Assembly (NCBI GenBank): GCA_021432635.1
Contig: MU270027.1
Coordinates: 558,001-622,000 of the forward strand
DNA from: Thozetella sp. PMI_491
Lineage: Eukaryota > Ascomycota > Sordariomycetes > Chaetosphaeriales > Chaetosphaeriaceae
Length of the DNA stretch: 64,000 nt
Direction of reading: 5' to 3'
The notes under the pieces are model-generated. The model was not told the DNA's origin. It searched no databases and saw only the letters and a list, made by a program, of their open reading frames with translations. The translations under genes were made by a program, and so were the position numbers. Positions 33,701 through 44,903 of the stretch are shown piece by piece; the stretch's first letter is position 1; each line of letters starts with the position of its first letter.

Positions 33701-33822
33701 ACACCTCGACAGGTGGAAACAAGATAGCTGTAATTCTCAAGTTTCAGCTCAAAAGCAGCAACTATGCTACTGTTGTCCTCCGGGAGCTCATGGGCGTCCC
33801 TCCTAACACTTCTACCAACTAG
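30785..33822 (+). CDS. PUS7: PUS7 (TruD family) tRNA/mRNA pseudouridine synthase
   Basis: Converts uridine to pseudouridine in tRNA, U2 snRNA and mRNA. Exons 30785-30909, 30981-31101, 31186-31458 and 31513-33822; 942 residues. TruD-family marks: AFAGTKDRRAATVQ with catalytic Asp261, GNEFIIVLKN, INYYGLQRFG, MMYIHAYQSYVWNHVASLR and FSLSGNYRPLL. A poorly conserved, charged and Ser/Pro-rich stretch of about 280 residues (roughly 630-909) lies between the core and the final conserved segment KIAVILKFQLKSSNYATVVL. The first three exons supply the N-terminal part, including FAWTGDIRKRYTDFLVYEI, which is coherent only after splicing. Confidence 0.92.
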
Positions 33823-34593
33823 AGGCGGGGCCTAGCACCTCTTATCGGCACAACCATCCGGAAATGTCGAACTTTCCGGCGAGTGAGTACACCACGTAAC
33901 GCTTGGTCGGAACTGCAATGTATTCGCAGAAATCTCGACAGTGTTGCGCTCACACTTCTCGGCGCCCCCCACCGAGCATCTTGAGAGACAACTTCTGGCA
34001 ATGGGGAGATGCTGGTAATCTCATATTCAAATTCCGAGCACGTCTATCGCCCATTATTTGTCGTATTATTCTTATTGCCTTGACAACTGTCCCTTTAGGC
34101 CACAAAGCGTTTTGGAAGGTACCTCGACCACGCTGGACCCGGCGCCAAGATTCGCTTATCTACGAGGATACGCAGCACGGCTGCTCTCGTGGTTGCTTGC
34201 CGAGCTATTGCAAATACAGCATACTTATTTATGCCACGTCTAGAAACCTAGGGTGGATTGAGGAATCAGGCAAGGGTTGCCTCCTTTGTGTGGTTCCTAA
34301 GGTAGACAGGGTGTAGGCCGCTAGGGACGCAAGGGGACTATTTGTAAGAGTATCGATCTCAGGGGCATGTCAAAGTGATACCCGCTTCTTAAGAAGCACT
34401 TCATAGAATATAGAAAATGTAGCCAATTGATATCTGGATGCACCACCTGCGTCTCCTTCGCGTGTCGTTACTAAGGCGGCCACTCTGTGCACAAATGACC
34501 GGTCTTTTTGATCAAATATACAGAATGATATCTCGTAATATTCCTCTTCTAATTTTGTGCCCCGAACGCCTTTCTAAGACCAAGTAGTTTCTC
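33823..34593. other. intergenic between convergent genes
   Basis: About 0.77 kb between the 3' ends of PUS7 and DBP8. Relatively AT-rich; no gene or repeat recognised. Confidence 0.5.
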
Positions 34594-36357
34594 TTATTCC
34601 TCTACCTTGAGCCTCTCCTTTGTCCGTTTCCTCTTTCCTCCAACGTCGCGACCCTCCTCCATCTCTAACAGCGCCTCCCGCTTCTTCTCACTGACGACCT
34701 TCAGCGCATCCCGAATCACGCGTGTCTCCAGGTTCACCCCTTCTTCCTGCCACGCATCCATCTGCCTGCCGACACGCTTCTCGATGGCAAGCACAAGTTC
34801 CACGTCCCGTTGCCCCACAAATGTCACGGCATCACCTTTGCGTCCCGCACGCGCCGTACGTCCTACCCGGTGGATGTAATCGTCTGGGTCGCGCGGTATA
34901 TCGTAATTAACTACCAGGCTGACCTCTGGAATATCTAAACCTCGCGCGGCAACATCAGTCGCAACCAGGATGCGGGCGGCTGATGCACGAAAACGGGCCA
35001 GGTTGTCGGTGCGTTGGCGCTGCGGCAGGCGGGAGTGTAGCGATGTGACGCGGTGGTCTAGCAGCCGCAGCAGGTGGTGCAAGAACTCGGCCGTTGCCGT
35101 CCTATTGCAGAAGATGATGATAGACCGTGCTGCGTTGCCCTCGGTGGAGAGAAATACATGTAAGTAATGCTCGCGGTGCGTCACGGGCACCTGTAGATGC
35201 ATTTGCTGTAGCGTCGCTGGGATGGCAAGTGCCTGCGTGTCGACCTCGCACACAAAGACCGGCGGGCGGCCTGGAGCCCTGGGCATATTTTTCAGGGCCC
35301 GTACTTCTGGGGTGATAGTGGCTGTGAATAGGAGTGTCTGACGTTTGTCAGCTGGGGGGAGCACTCCCAGGCACTCTTCAACGTCCGGCAGCATGCTTCC
35401 TTTGGTGGTGGCTGCAAGCAGTCGGTCGGCCTCGTCGAGCACGACGTAGCGGACGCGCCGTAGACCGCCGATGGTGTCCTCGCCCGACGTACGGATATGA
35501 TCTGCCAGGCGGCCGGGGGTCGCGATGACGAAATGCGGCCGGCCGGCGAGGTCGATCGCCTGCTGACGCATGTCAACACCGCCGGTGACGAGGATGGCCT
35601 TCATCGACTGGGGCGACCCAATCGCCTTGAACTGTTCAAATATTTGCAGCGCCAGTTCACTATATGGGGCCGTCAGGACGGTTTACTCTCAGCTGCAGGC
35701 GCCTGTGCAAAGGGCCAGAGGCAACACTTACCGAGTCGGTGTTAAAATGACGGCATATATCGCAGCAGGGTCTTCTGCCCAATGCTGGAGGATAGGTGCG
35801 GCGAAAGCGACCGTCTTTCCGGAACCTGTTCTGCTCCCACCAATACAGTCCCGTCCTTCGAGTATGGCAGGGATGGAAGCTTTCTGAATCCCCGTAGGTC
35901 GTTTTATGGCCATGTTTGAGAGACTCTGTACGAGCCACGGCCGCAGGCCCATCGACCCAAACGTGGTGTTGGGGTCTGTTGGGGCCGTAATCTTCCTCAA
36001 GGGTTTGAGGGCCTCGTCGACGGCCGCGTCGACGGCTGCATCGACGACCTTGGCTGACTGGCCCTTGTGGCGCTTCACACGCGATGGTGCGGTAAAGAGG
36101 TGAGTGCGCTTGGGCTCCTCTGCTGCGCGTTCATCTTCCACGGAGGCGGCGGACGTGCGGGGCCGCTTCCGGGGGGCGGCGCTATCGAGGGAGTCTGAGT
36201 CTGAGTCTGATTCGGTATCGCGGCCCCGGTGGCTACGGGACCGGCGGCTGGCCTGGCCCTGGTCCTCCCCTGACGAGGCCGAGTGCTCGGCGAAGGAGGA
36301 GGCACCAGAGGAGTCGTCGCTGCTCAGGGCAGCGGGTCCATTCTTGGAAGGCGCCAT
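34594..36357 (-). CDS. DBP8: DBP8, DEAD-box RNA helicase of ribosome biogenesis
   Basis: ATP-dependent RNA helicase needed for 40S subunit maturation in the nucleolus. Exons 35732-36357 and 34594-35659 with a 72-nt phase-2 intron (GTAAGT to ATAG); 563 residues. The N-terminal 130 residues are Ser/Asp/Arg-rich. Helicase motifs in order: Q motif ([14 protein letters not shown] ... RPTGIQ), motif [17 protein letters not shown] (Ia, restored by the splice), TPGRL (Ib), DEAD within [12 protein letters not shown] in LLFTATIT (motif III, usually SAT), [13 protein letters not shown] (IV), [12 protein letters not shown] (V) and [13 protein letters not shown] (VI). The C-terminus is Lys/Arg/Glu-rich. 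The start at 36357 fits the family; an upstream in-frame codon at 36396 is less likely. Confidence 0.92.
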
Positions 36358-39300
36358 GATGATGCAAATTTCCCAGCCAACGAGTGACGGGATCACAGGG
36401 TTTTGGCAATGCGCATAAATGCCACTCTTGCTTCGCTGCGCTCACGGACTGGATATTGCGGCAGCAAATCGATGCATCCAAATTTCGGTCTTCGCAGCGC
36501 CCAGGCGACCAGAGGAAGAAAAAAAGACGACTGATAAAAAAATAAAGTGGGTCATATCTAAGGGACCCACAACGTTAGCCAACCGGCGGCCGCCCGATCC
36601 CCCCCGCCTTTGCCCAGCAGATGGCCGCATGAAACGAGTTCCAGGCCATTCGCAATCACAGGGTGCTACCGGCGCTTAGCTGCTGCGCGCCTTTGGGCGG
36701 CGCTTGGGAGAAAAGGAGAAGCACAACTACCGGTTCCTAGTGGGCCGTCCCTCACGCGGCCCTTGCCTCGAGGCTTGATGTGACAAGCCAGAGAGAGTAT
36801 GGGCCCCGGAAATGGGTCGCCCGTGGTCCTCCCTGATGCAGCTTCTGGATTCCCGTGGGGCGGCCCAACGAGAGAGTGGGCACTGGAAAACCCCTGCGAC
36901 ACTCGTTGCGTTGTGAGAGGACCAATCGTCCGACGACGCACTGGGGAGGACCTTGAAGGAGCATGAGAAACCGCCGTGGTTGCCTCGGGGGGCTACAGAC
37001 AGCAGAAGCCTTAGCGGGCAAGGGTGGGAAAGGGCGACGATGCCGAGCGAGCAGACCTAGCGCTCTCTGCTCCAGTTGGCCGGTGGGCAGGATGGTGAGA
37101 GGAGGAAAGGAAGAGGAACTGCTTAGCCGTACAATCTGAGGTACTCGTCATGGTCATGCTGTACCTGCCGGGGCAGACCAGTCCCTGACAGCTCAACCCG
37201 GCCGCCTTCGTCCGATACCAATCCTGGTGGCTGATGGCTGCGCCCGCCCCGCGCACCGTCAAATTCCTCACTCAGCAGGACTTCGGGCCACGTCTGTGTG
37301 CGTTGGGTGGGCGCCGGTGCATCTTGATCAGCCCCTTGGACCCCAAATGCGACCCTGGAAGGGTGGAGGGATGGAGGGATGTACACGGAGAATGAGGGAC
37401 GGAAAGAGGGTCAGCTCTTTCTCGAAGGCCCCCAAACCGACACCACAGTGCAGGATGGAACTGAGGTGCTTCGGACACTTGCCACAGGCATTTGAGACGT
37501 GCCTTCTTTGCTCGCAGCGAAGACCTGGAGTCAGGCCTTGTGTCTTGTATCAAGTACTTTGTTCGAGTTTGACAGCCTTGCTTGCCGGAGGACGCCAGCT
37601 CTGCACTAGCCCTCTGCGAGCCGCTGGACGGATCAATGCGCGCACCATAACGGCGTGGACTGGTCGGCGTCAACCATCATCATAGCAGGCTGTCACTATT
37701 GGGCACGTTCGCCCCCCCTTCCCTGTGGCCCAAACTGGCTAGGATTTTGGCTGTCATATATATCTTGATTTGAGATGACGGTCGCACAGGCGTGACATGA
37801 GGCATGTCCTGGGAGAGGGTGGGCGGGGAGCCGAGGGGACGGAAGGGGGGGGCAAAACGCCAGTGTGTCGCATAGAAAGCCATAGTCCTAGAGGCGAAGG
37901 AAGAGACTAGAAGGCCCAGGACTTCGGGCCGGGCAATTTGCTTCCTTATTGCCCGTGGTCAGCACACTGTCAGGCTTTCTTCGGCCGCCGCAGACTGTGT
38001 CATATGCCAAGAAAGCCCTGCCGTCGAATTGCATACGAAGAAGGGGGGCAGGAAGGGTAGTTGCGATCGGGAAGACATCCCAGATGGAGGATGCAACGGT
38101 GGGCAGGCACGGCAGGTACTGCCTTACACAGTGCAGATGGAACGTAGCTTACCTAGCTCTCTGACCCTCTGACCCTCTGACCCTCTCTACGCTAGCCCCC
38201 ATTGCCCCCATCCACGCCTCCCCCAGATCTTTGCATCACAGGCGAGGAATGGAAGCCCGGCAGGACTGCTGATGTTGGCATGGTGCTTCGTCAAGAACTC
38301 GCTCTATCGCCCCTTCTTTGCCGCAAAAACGAGGGAAAGGGAGAAAAGAAAGAGAAAAAGGAAAAAAAATAAAATAAAGAGAGAGGGAATAGTGAGGAAA
38401 CCCTCAGTCAGCCCGTCTCCCTTGGGCTGTCTTGGCCGCGCCTGTTGTTTGCTTCTTGCATACAGAGAGTACTGTACCTACATATGCACATCCCCTTCTC
38501 GTATTCCTCCTCCTCCTGCTCCTCCTCTCGCTGCTGTCGGCTCTGGAAGGTCTTGTCTCAGTAGCCGCCCTGCAGGCCCGTCTCCCCTAGCTCGCCGGGT
38601 CTCGCCACAACCGAGCCCGCTCGTTCGTTGCTCCTCAAGGTTCCCCTCAATCGTCCCGACGCGGGCGAATTGTGCTTACGGAGCCACGGAGGTATACCAC
38701 CAACAAGGCGCGCCAGTGGGACTCCCCGGGCGACTTGGTGGACACCAAGGAGACCTCAGCCAACGGCCCCGCCTTTGGCTCCGGCAGCTGCCCAATTGCC
38801 CCCCTGTTGGTTCGTCACATTGACCAGCATTCGGACCACTCAAAGCGCCTGAGATCGGCCGCGCTGCACCAGACCTGCAAGATATGAGGGACCCAAACCC
38901 CAAGCACCACCTCAGCCGAGAAATCCACTTCCGGTTTGCTTGATTTCAACACCACGGCACCTGAAGCGCCCCAAAAAAGAGGGAAGAGCTACATACGCGA
39001 GCAGGCCGTCGCCCGACAAAGCTACCTCGTCCAAACACCTCTCGCCTTGGATTCCCGCCTTCCTTCGCTTCCAACTTTTGCTTCCTTGACGACAACCCCC
39101 CTCGCCCCTCCAGCTTTTGCCGCACGAGCGGGGCTCTTGACCAGCAGGACCCGGACCACACAACCAGATCGCACGCCTTCTCCGCAGACGTCCGCACAAT
39201 CAATCCGCGTCGCCGCCCGACAAAACCAGACACATCCCCTTCGACCTATCCCCCTTTTGCGACGCTTGCTCCCTGTGTCGATACTTCGGCCGACGCTCTC

Positions 39301-39565
39301 CCTACCAACTGCTCCGAACGATCCAGTCACCCCGTGCGCTGCCATCGCACAGTTCTCGCCGACTCCCTGCATCCATCTGTTGAACCGAGAGCCGGCTTCC
39401 TACAGAGTCGCTTCGGCCCTACTTTGCTTGTGTCCTACGATTCCTGAACGTGACCTCATTCTGGGGCGCCTGGTTTTTGTACCTCCCGCCCGTACAGCAC
39501 CCCTGCCGTGGTGCAAGGTGAGAGAGCAGAGAGAGGCCAAGGCTCAGAGCCCGCCTTAGCCGACC
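36358..39565. promoter_or_regulatory. long divergent intergenic region, DBP8 / MKK1-type kinase
   Basis: About 3.2 kb without a supported gene. The 1.3 kb before the kinase (38.2-39.56 kb) is C/T- and CA-rich with several short upstream open frames, as expected for a long 5' leader. A short tandem repeat of CTCTGACC units lies around 38157-38187. An open frame at 38672-38887 is the least implausible small coding candidate, but it has no recognised domain. Confidence 0.45.
38157..38187. repeat. CTCTGACC tandem repeat
   Basis: About four consecutive CTCTGACC units in the region upstream of the MAPKK gene. Confidence 0.7.
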
Positions 39566-41560
39566 ATGGGCGATCACGAGAACGCGGGCGTCGCGGGCGC
39601 CACACCCTTTGTAGGACCTCCTTTCTTTATCCATTCTCTTCCATGCCACGCACCGCTTGCCATTGCTCCATCTTCTCGATACTTCGGGCATATTTCGGCT
39701 CCATCTGCATCTGACTGGTGTGTATCGACCACTGTGGTGTCCATCTTCGTTTGCCATCTCTCCACACACAGCGACCTGTACACGCCTGGCATGGCAGTCG
39801 GCCTTCCCACCTTTTGTTTATGTGAGAATCTTCGATGTGTTTGAAGCTGACCTCTTTCTCTAAATCGAAGGCGGGGGCGCCTGAAGCACCTATTGTGCTC
39901 TCCCCACAGCCTCCCACTTCGGTGCCCATCATGTCATCCCCTGCCCCTTTCCTCCGGCCGGCCCTGCCCGGTTCGCGCCCCAGCGGCGCCCGCACACCAA
40001 GACTCGGTCTCGCCATTCCTCCATCGCCAAACGCGAAACCTGTCGGAAATATCAACAGCTCGTCTCGCCCGCCACTCCCGATCCTACACCTCGCGACCCC
40101 CATGGGAAGCACCTCCACCCCGCAGGAGCAGGCCCTCGGCCGGCCCTCTACCCAGGGCCAGAGCGCGAGCGGGGGGAGCGAGAGCAGTGCAGCACACAGC
40201 AGGAGCGGGAGCTTCGGCCCCCTCGATGGACGTGCCAGCAACCCGACGAGCGCCGGGTCGCAGTATAGCGCCCTATCGTTTGCCAGCCAGTACGGGATAG
40301 GGGCGAAACCACAGGGCACGCCTGATCCTGTCTCTGCTGTCGGTTCCTTGTACTCCAATGCCAGTGAGGGTGGCGTTGGGGGCGTAGGCATGGAGAGAGA
40401 GGGCAGTCTGCATGGGCTCGAGAACTTTGACAAGCTCAGCCTAGAGAAGGCTAGGACGCTGGATGTGGAAGATCTGGATGACGAGGCCTGGAGGATTGCG
40501 AGCATGGAGCAGAGGATTGTCGAGCTCGGAAGCTTGGGAGAAGGTGCTGGTGGTGCAGTCACAAGGTGTAAGCTGAAGGGAGGGAAGACTGTTTTCGCTC
40601 TTAAGGTACGGCTCTGGATTGTCGGATAAGCGGAAACACTGGCTAACCCTATGCACTAGGTCATCACTACAAACCCCGACCCAGATGTCAAGAAGCAGAT
40701 CGTGCGGGAGCTCAACTTCAACAAAGACTGCGCCTCAGAGCACATCTGCCGGTACTACGGTGCCTTCGTGGATCCGTCCACCGCTACCATCTCCATTGCC
40801 ATGGAGTTCTGCGAAGGCGGCTCTTTGGACAGCATCTACAAGGAGGTGAAGCGGCTAGGTGGCCGCACTGGCGAGAAGGTGCTGGGGAAGATAGCTGAAG
40901 GCGTCCTTCGCGGCTTGACCTACCTCCACAGCAAGAAGATCATTCACCGTGATATCAAGCCTAGCAACATTTTGCTCTGCCGAGACGGCGCAGTCAAGCT
41001 CTGTGACTTCGGAGTCTCAGGCGACTTCGGCACCAAGGGCGAAGCCAACACATTTATCGGCACCAGCTACTACATGGCTCCGGAGCGCATCACCGGCCAG
41101 TCGTATACCATCACCTCGGATGTCTGGTCGACCGGTGTCACCCTGCTCGAGGTCGCGCAGCACCGATTCCCCTTCCCTGCCGACGGCACTGAGATGCAGC
41201 CAAGGGCCGGCCTCATTGATCTTTTGACCTACATCGTCCGACAGCCAATCCCCAAGCTCAAGGACGAGCCAGCTGCGAACATCATGTGGAGTAACAACTT
41301 CAAATACTTCATCGAATGCTGGTACGTAACCCGCCCTTTGGGGTCCCCTCCCCGGCATTGCATCGCATCGCACCGCTAACGCTTGCAACAGTTTGGAAAA
41401 GGAACCCGGCCGCCGCGCGAGCCCGTGGCGGATGCTCGATCACCCATGGATGACGGAGATGCGTACCAAACGCGTCAATATGAGCCGTTACCTCTCACAG
41501 GTCTGGGGCTGGGACGAGCAGGGGAACTCGGAGCCCCCCAAGCATGAGGATGCCGCGTGA
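39566..41560 (+). CDS. MKK1: MKK1-type MAP kinase kinase of the cell wall integrity pathway
   Basis: Dual-specificity kinase that activates the Slt2/Mps1-type MAP kinase. Exons 39566-39610, 39871-40605, 40660-41321 and 41392-41560; 536 residues. The N-terminus has the motif found in filamentous-fungal Mkk1: LLRPALPG-like [20 protein letters not shown] and LAIPPSPN. Kinase marks: GEGAGGAV (Gly loop), FALK joined to [34 protein letters not shown], an activation loop [19 protein letters not shown], and [14 protein letters not shown]. The third intron (70 nt) joins FIEC to CLEKEPGRR. Exon 1 (15 codons, donor GTAGGA, 260-nt intron) is the least certain part; a start at 39931 (MSSPAPF) is possible. 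Confidence 0.85.
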
Positions 41561-42047
41561 ATGACGACCAAGCAGGCGCAGGTTTCATGACAGTTGACAG
41601 ACAGAACAAGCGTCAAAGACTGAACGAACAACGAATGATCAAAAGGGAGCAACCAACTTGTTGACTGCACAGCCTGACACGGAGAGCATAGTTCCCGGTC
41701 GTCCTGCCAAAGCTTAAATGAAGGAATCCGGGAAAAGCCGAAGGGCAGACATGACATGCATCGGGGGTTGAGCATCCACCAAAATATAAGCGGCTGACAC
41801 CGCAGCGGAAGGCGACCGGTGCCGATCGGGGACTTATATATATCGTGATACCTAGCGAGCTTCTCTTCTCTTCTCGAGTGCGAGATTGTTTCCAAAACTA
41901 CTCGCGGTGGTGCGAGATGGAATCTTTTGTTGCATAGGGTCGGTAAATGCTATCGGGGTGCTATATGGTTCAGACAGCTCCGTGATAGCGAGCAATATAT
42001 GGTGTGATGTATCATGATCATGACCGGAGCGTTCCCTTCCTTCCCTT
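41561..42047. other. intergenic between convergent genes
   Basis: About 0.49 kb between the 3' ends of the MAPKK and the amidohydrolase. Nothing recognised beyond a short TCTCTTC-type tract near 41.86 kb. Confidence 0.5.
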
Positions 42048-43187
42048 TTACTGCTCTTCAAGCCTCAGCACCTTGATCGCGTTACCTCCCATAACCTTGC
42101 CTGCGTCCTCGGTGCCTGCGCCGAGTGCTTTCTGCACAGACTCCGCATTTAGGGTTACGCTCTCCCACTCGCCCTCTTCGTCGCTCTCTAGTGGGGGGAA
42201 GAAGGGATGGTCCGTTCCAAACATCAGCCGGTCCGTTCCGCTCGCGTCTACTGCTGCCTTGAGCCCAACCTCGCTGTAGACCACGGCATCCAAGAAAACT
42301 TGTGTGCGCAGAACCTCCCATACCGTCCGCCTCTTGACGTCCTTGCCGGCACGGCCCTCCCGCACGAGGTGCCCGTCGTGTGCAATGCAGCTCTCGATTC
42401 GGCCGGCCAAGAATGGCAGCGTGCCACCGCTGTGCGCAAGGATCATCTGCAGCGAGGGCACGGCGTCGAATAGGCCGGCGAGATACATGCGCGTCACGGC
42501 AATGGTAGTCTCCATGGGGAATCCTAGGGCGAGCGGTAGTACGTGGCCATACTCGGCAGCCGCGCGTGGTCCCCAGACGGCGTTGGGGAGGCCGTAGTGC
42601 GGGTGGAGGAAGATGGTCAGGTCGGCCTCGCCCAGCGCCGTGAGGATGGGGAGCAGGGCAGGGTCGTCAAGGCCCTGGCCGAGGCCAGTGGTACCAAGGA
42701 TGACCCCTCGGCAGTGGGGGAGCGACTTAACGTAGGCGATGGCCGACAAGATGGTATCCAGAGGCGCCGTGAGGGGCAGGGCGGCGAAGAAGAACAGACG
42801 GCCCGGGTGCTCGGCACACATGGCCTCGAACTCGGCGTTGATGGACTCGGAGACAGGGCCGGACTCGGAGGCGCCTAGAAAGTCGAGCCAAGGGTTGGCG
42901 AGGCTGATGACGCTGATGTCAATGCTATGTGTGTCCATAAAGTGCAGCTTCTGGGCCAGCGAGGAGTAATGTCGGGTCAGCGGCCGGCCGGGCACAGGGG
43001 CCGAGGCATCTTGTTCGGCGGCAGCGATCGAGGGCACCTCAGCCTCCAGGAGGATGAGCCTCGGGTCCGTTGCGCCGGGGAAGCTGCGCACGATGGGGAT
43101 GGTTCCGCGGGACTCGAGAATCTTGACATAAGAAGGGGGGTACATGTGGGTGTGGATGTCCACGATCTTGGCCTTCGGCGCCGCCAT
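42048..43187 (-). CDS. ACMSD-like metal-dependent amidohydrolase/decarboxylase
   Basis: Amidohydrolase-2 family enzyme resembling 2-amino-3-carboxymuconate-6-semialdehyde decarboxylase and related gamma-resorcylate-type decarboxylases. Single exon, 379 residues. Metal-site and active-site marks: DIHTHMYPPSY at the N-terminus (HxH), HPHYGLP in the middle, ILAHSGGTLPFL and FGTDHPFFPP near the end. The start at 43187 lies nine codons before the HxH motif; the frame is open 231 nt further upstream but reads as low-complexity leader. It is divergent from a 2OG-Fe(II) dioxygenase 584 bp away. Whether the substrate is ACMS (kynurenine pathway) or an aromatic acid cannot be told from sequence. Confidence 0.88.
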   Translation of the reverse strand: MAAPKAKIVDIHTHMYPPSYVKILESRGTIPIVRSFPGATDPRLILLEAEVPSIAAAEQDASAPVPGRPLTRHYSSLAQKLHFMDTHSIDISVISLANPWLDFLGASESGPVSESINAEFEAMCAEHPGRLFFFAALPLTAPLDTILSAIAYVKSLPHCRGVILGTTGLGQGLDDPALLPILTALGEADLTIFLHPHYGLPNAVWGPRAAAEYGHVLPLALGFPMETTIAVTRMYLAGLFDAVPSLQMILAHSGGTLPFLAGRIESCIAHDGHLVREGRAGKDVKRRTVWEVLRTQVFLDAVVYSEVGLKAAVDASGTDRLMFGTDHPFFPPLESDEEGEWESVTLNAESVQKALGAGTEDAGKVMGGNAIKVLRLEEQ

Positions 43188-43771
43188 GTTGGTGGTGTGT
43201 CGGTCGTTTGAGCGGTCCGGGGCGGGGTGTCTCGTGTCTTGTCGTCTTGCCTCGTCGAAACTCCGGAGGCACGGGAAAGGAGGTGTCAACACCGGATCGG
43301 AAGGGGCCGATTCACTTACACGAAAGGCAGGTACGGTTTTTGCGACGGCCTGCCTCCTCTGTGACCCCGCCATTATCTCCCCTCCCCCTCCTCTCTCCCT
43401 CTGGGCCCCCTCCCCCACCTTGCGTTATCTCTAGTCTAGCTTATCAGCAAATACCGAGCAAATGCCCAGAGACCACAGAGCCCCCTCGCCCAAGGTTCTA
43501 GGTAATCGCTGTATCCTTGTTAGGTAATGCCTTTCATGTGAGTTCCTTCCCAATGCGATCGACCGACCGATCGATTGGCGGGGCCCGGAGCTGCCCGAGA
43601 TACGACCCCGTTTGCTCGTGACATTTTAATCTCACACAACTATTCCAGTCGTGTCACTCCTTTTGTTCCCTCAAAACTCCTTCTGTGCTAGTCCTCCCGG
43701 TCGTAGAAACATTATACTCGCCTGTCCCGCCCGCACACTCTTTGAGAGTTGAGCGCTCCGCACCACTCGAG
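43188..43771. promoter_or_regulatory. divergent promoter, ACMSD-like enzyme / 2OG dioxygenase
   Basis: 584 bp between divergent start codons. It contains a palindromic GATCGACCGACCGATCGAT-like patch around 43558-43576. No gene seen. Confidence 0.5.
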
Positions 43772-44903
43772 ATGGAGAAGGCAGCTGTCAAGAGCGACGG
43801 GCTCCTCATCCCGGTACGCTAGGCGATCTCGACTACATCTTACTCACAGCAGGTTCCCTGCAGAACCGCTGACGCACCTCACAGCTCATTGACTTTTCCA
43901 AGTTCCTCAACGGGAACGATGATCAGAGGCTCGAGGCGGCTAAAGCTATATTGCATGGCTTCCAGACGGCCGGCTTCATCTACCTGAGCAACATCCCCAT
44001 CACGCAGGAAACGCGCGCCAAGGTCTTCGGCACATCTGCCAAGTTCTTTGAGCTACCCGAGGATACCAAGATTTCCCATGGCTGGACCACCCCGGAGGCG
44101 AACCGTGGCTACTCTGCTCCTGGTCGCGAGAAGGTCACTCAGGAGACCGACATTACCAAGGTCGAGGCCATTCGCAGTGCGGCCCCAGATATCAAGGAGA
44201 GCTTTGAGATAGGGCGGGAAGGAGAACTTGACCATCCCAACCAGTGGCCAACGGCCGAGGGAACGATGGATGACTTCAAGCCAGTGATGCTCGACTTCTT
44301 TGGTCAGTGCAAGGCTCTGCACGTGGAGGTGATGCGCGCCATTGCTGTGGGTATGGGCTTGGAGCCATCCTTCTTCGATGGCTTTGTGGACGTTGGCGAC
44401 AACACGCTTCGTCTGCTTCACTACCCGGCCGTCAAGCGCGAGGTATTCCGCATCAACCCCGGTCAGGTACGCGCGGGAGAACATTCCGACTACGGCTCCA
44501 TCACCCTGCTGTTCCAGGACTCGCGAGGCGGCCTTCAGGTAAGGAGCCCGAACGGTCACTTTGTGGATGCCACGCCAATCGAGGGTACGTGCGTTGTGAA
44601 TGCCGGAGACCTGTTGGCGCGTTGGAGCAATGATACGATCAAGAGCACCATTCACCGCGTAGTGGAGCCACCGCACGCAGACGGCGAGTCCCATCCGCCA
44701 CGATACAGCATCGCGTAAGTGTGGCCTGTGTGCTCGACTTGATACAGTGCGGAACTCACGCGTGGTCCAGGTACTTCTGCAACCCCAATTTCGAGAGCCA
44801 TATAGAGGCATTACCGGGCACCTTCGCTACTGAGGCGGACAAGAAGTACGACGGAATCAACAGCGGCCAGTACCTTGTTCAGAGGCTTGCGGCCACCTAC
44901 TGA
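43772..44903 (+). CDS. 2-oxoglutarate/Fe(II)-dependent dioxygenase (isopenicillin N synthase-like)
   Basis: Non-haem iron oxygenase of the IPNS/gibberellin-oxidase-like family. Exons 43772-43813, 43885-44714 and 44771-44903; 334 residues, typical length. Introns are 71 nt (phase 0) and 56 nt (phase 2). N-terminal domain: FQTAGFIYLSN and ESFEIG. The oxygenase core shows LRLLHYP, the iron-binding pair in AGEHSDYGSITLLFQD, distal His in IHRVV and the 2-oxoglutarate-binding Arg in PRYSIAYF, which spans the second splice. Substrate is unknown; the divergent neighbour suggests a small-molecule catabolic or detoxifying role. Confidence 0.9.

Noticed and set aside
38272-38823. 183-codon plus-strand open frame
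   Set aside because: Begins in a Lys/Arg low-complexity stretch and continues as Pro/Ser-rich sequence without domains; more likely part of a leader or intergenic DNA.
38936-39559. 207-codon plus-strand open frame ahead of the MAPKK
   Set aside because: Composition reflects a C/T- and CA-rich leader; no domain and it ends a few bases before the kinase start.
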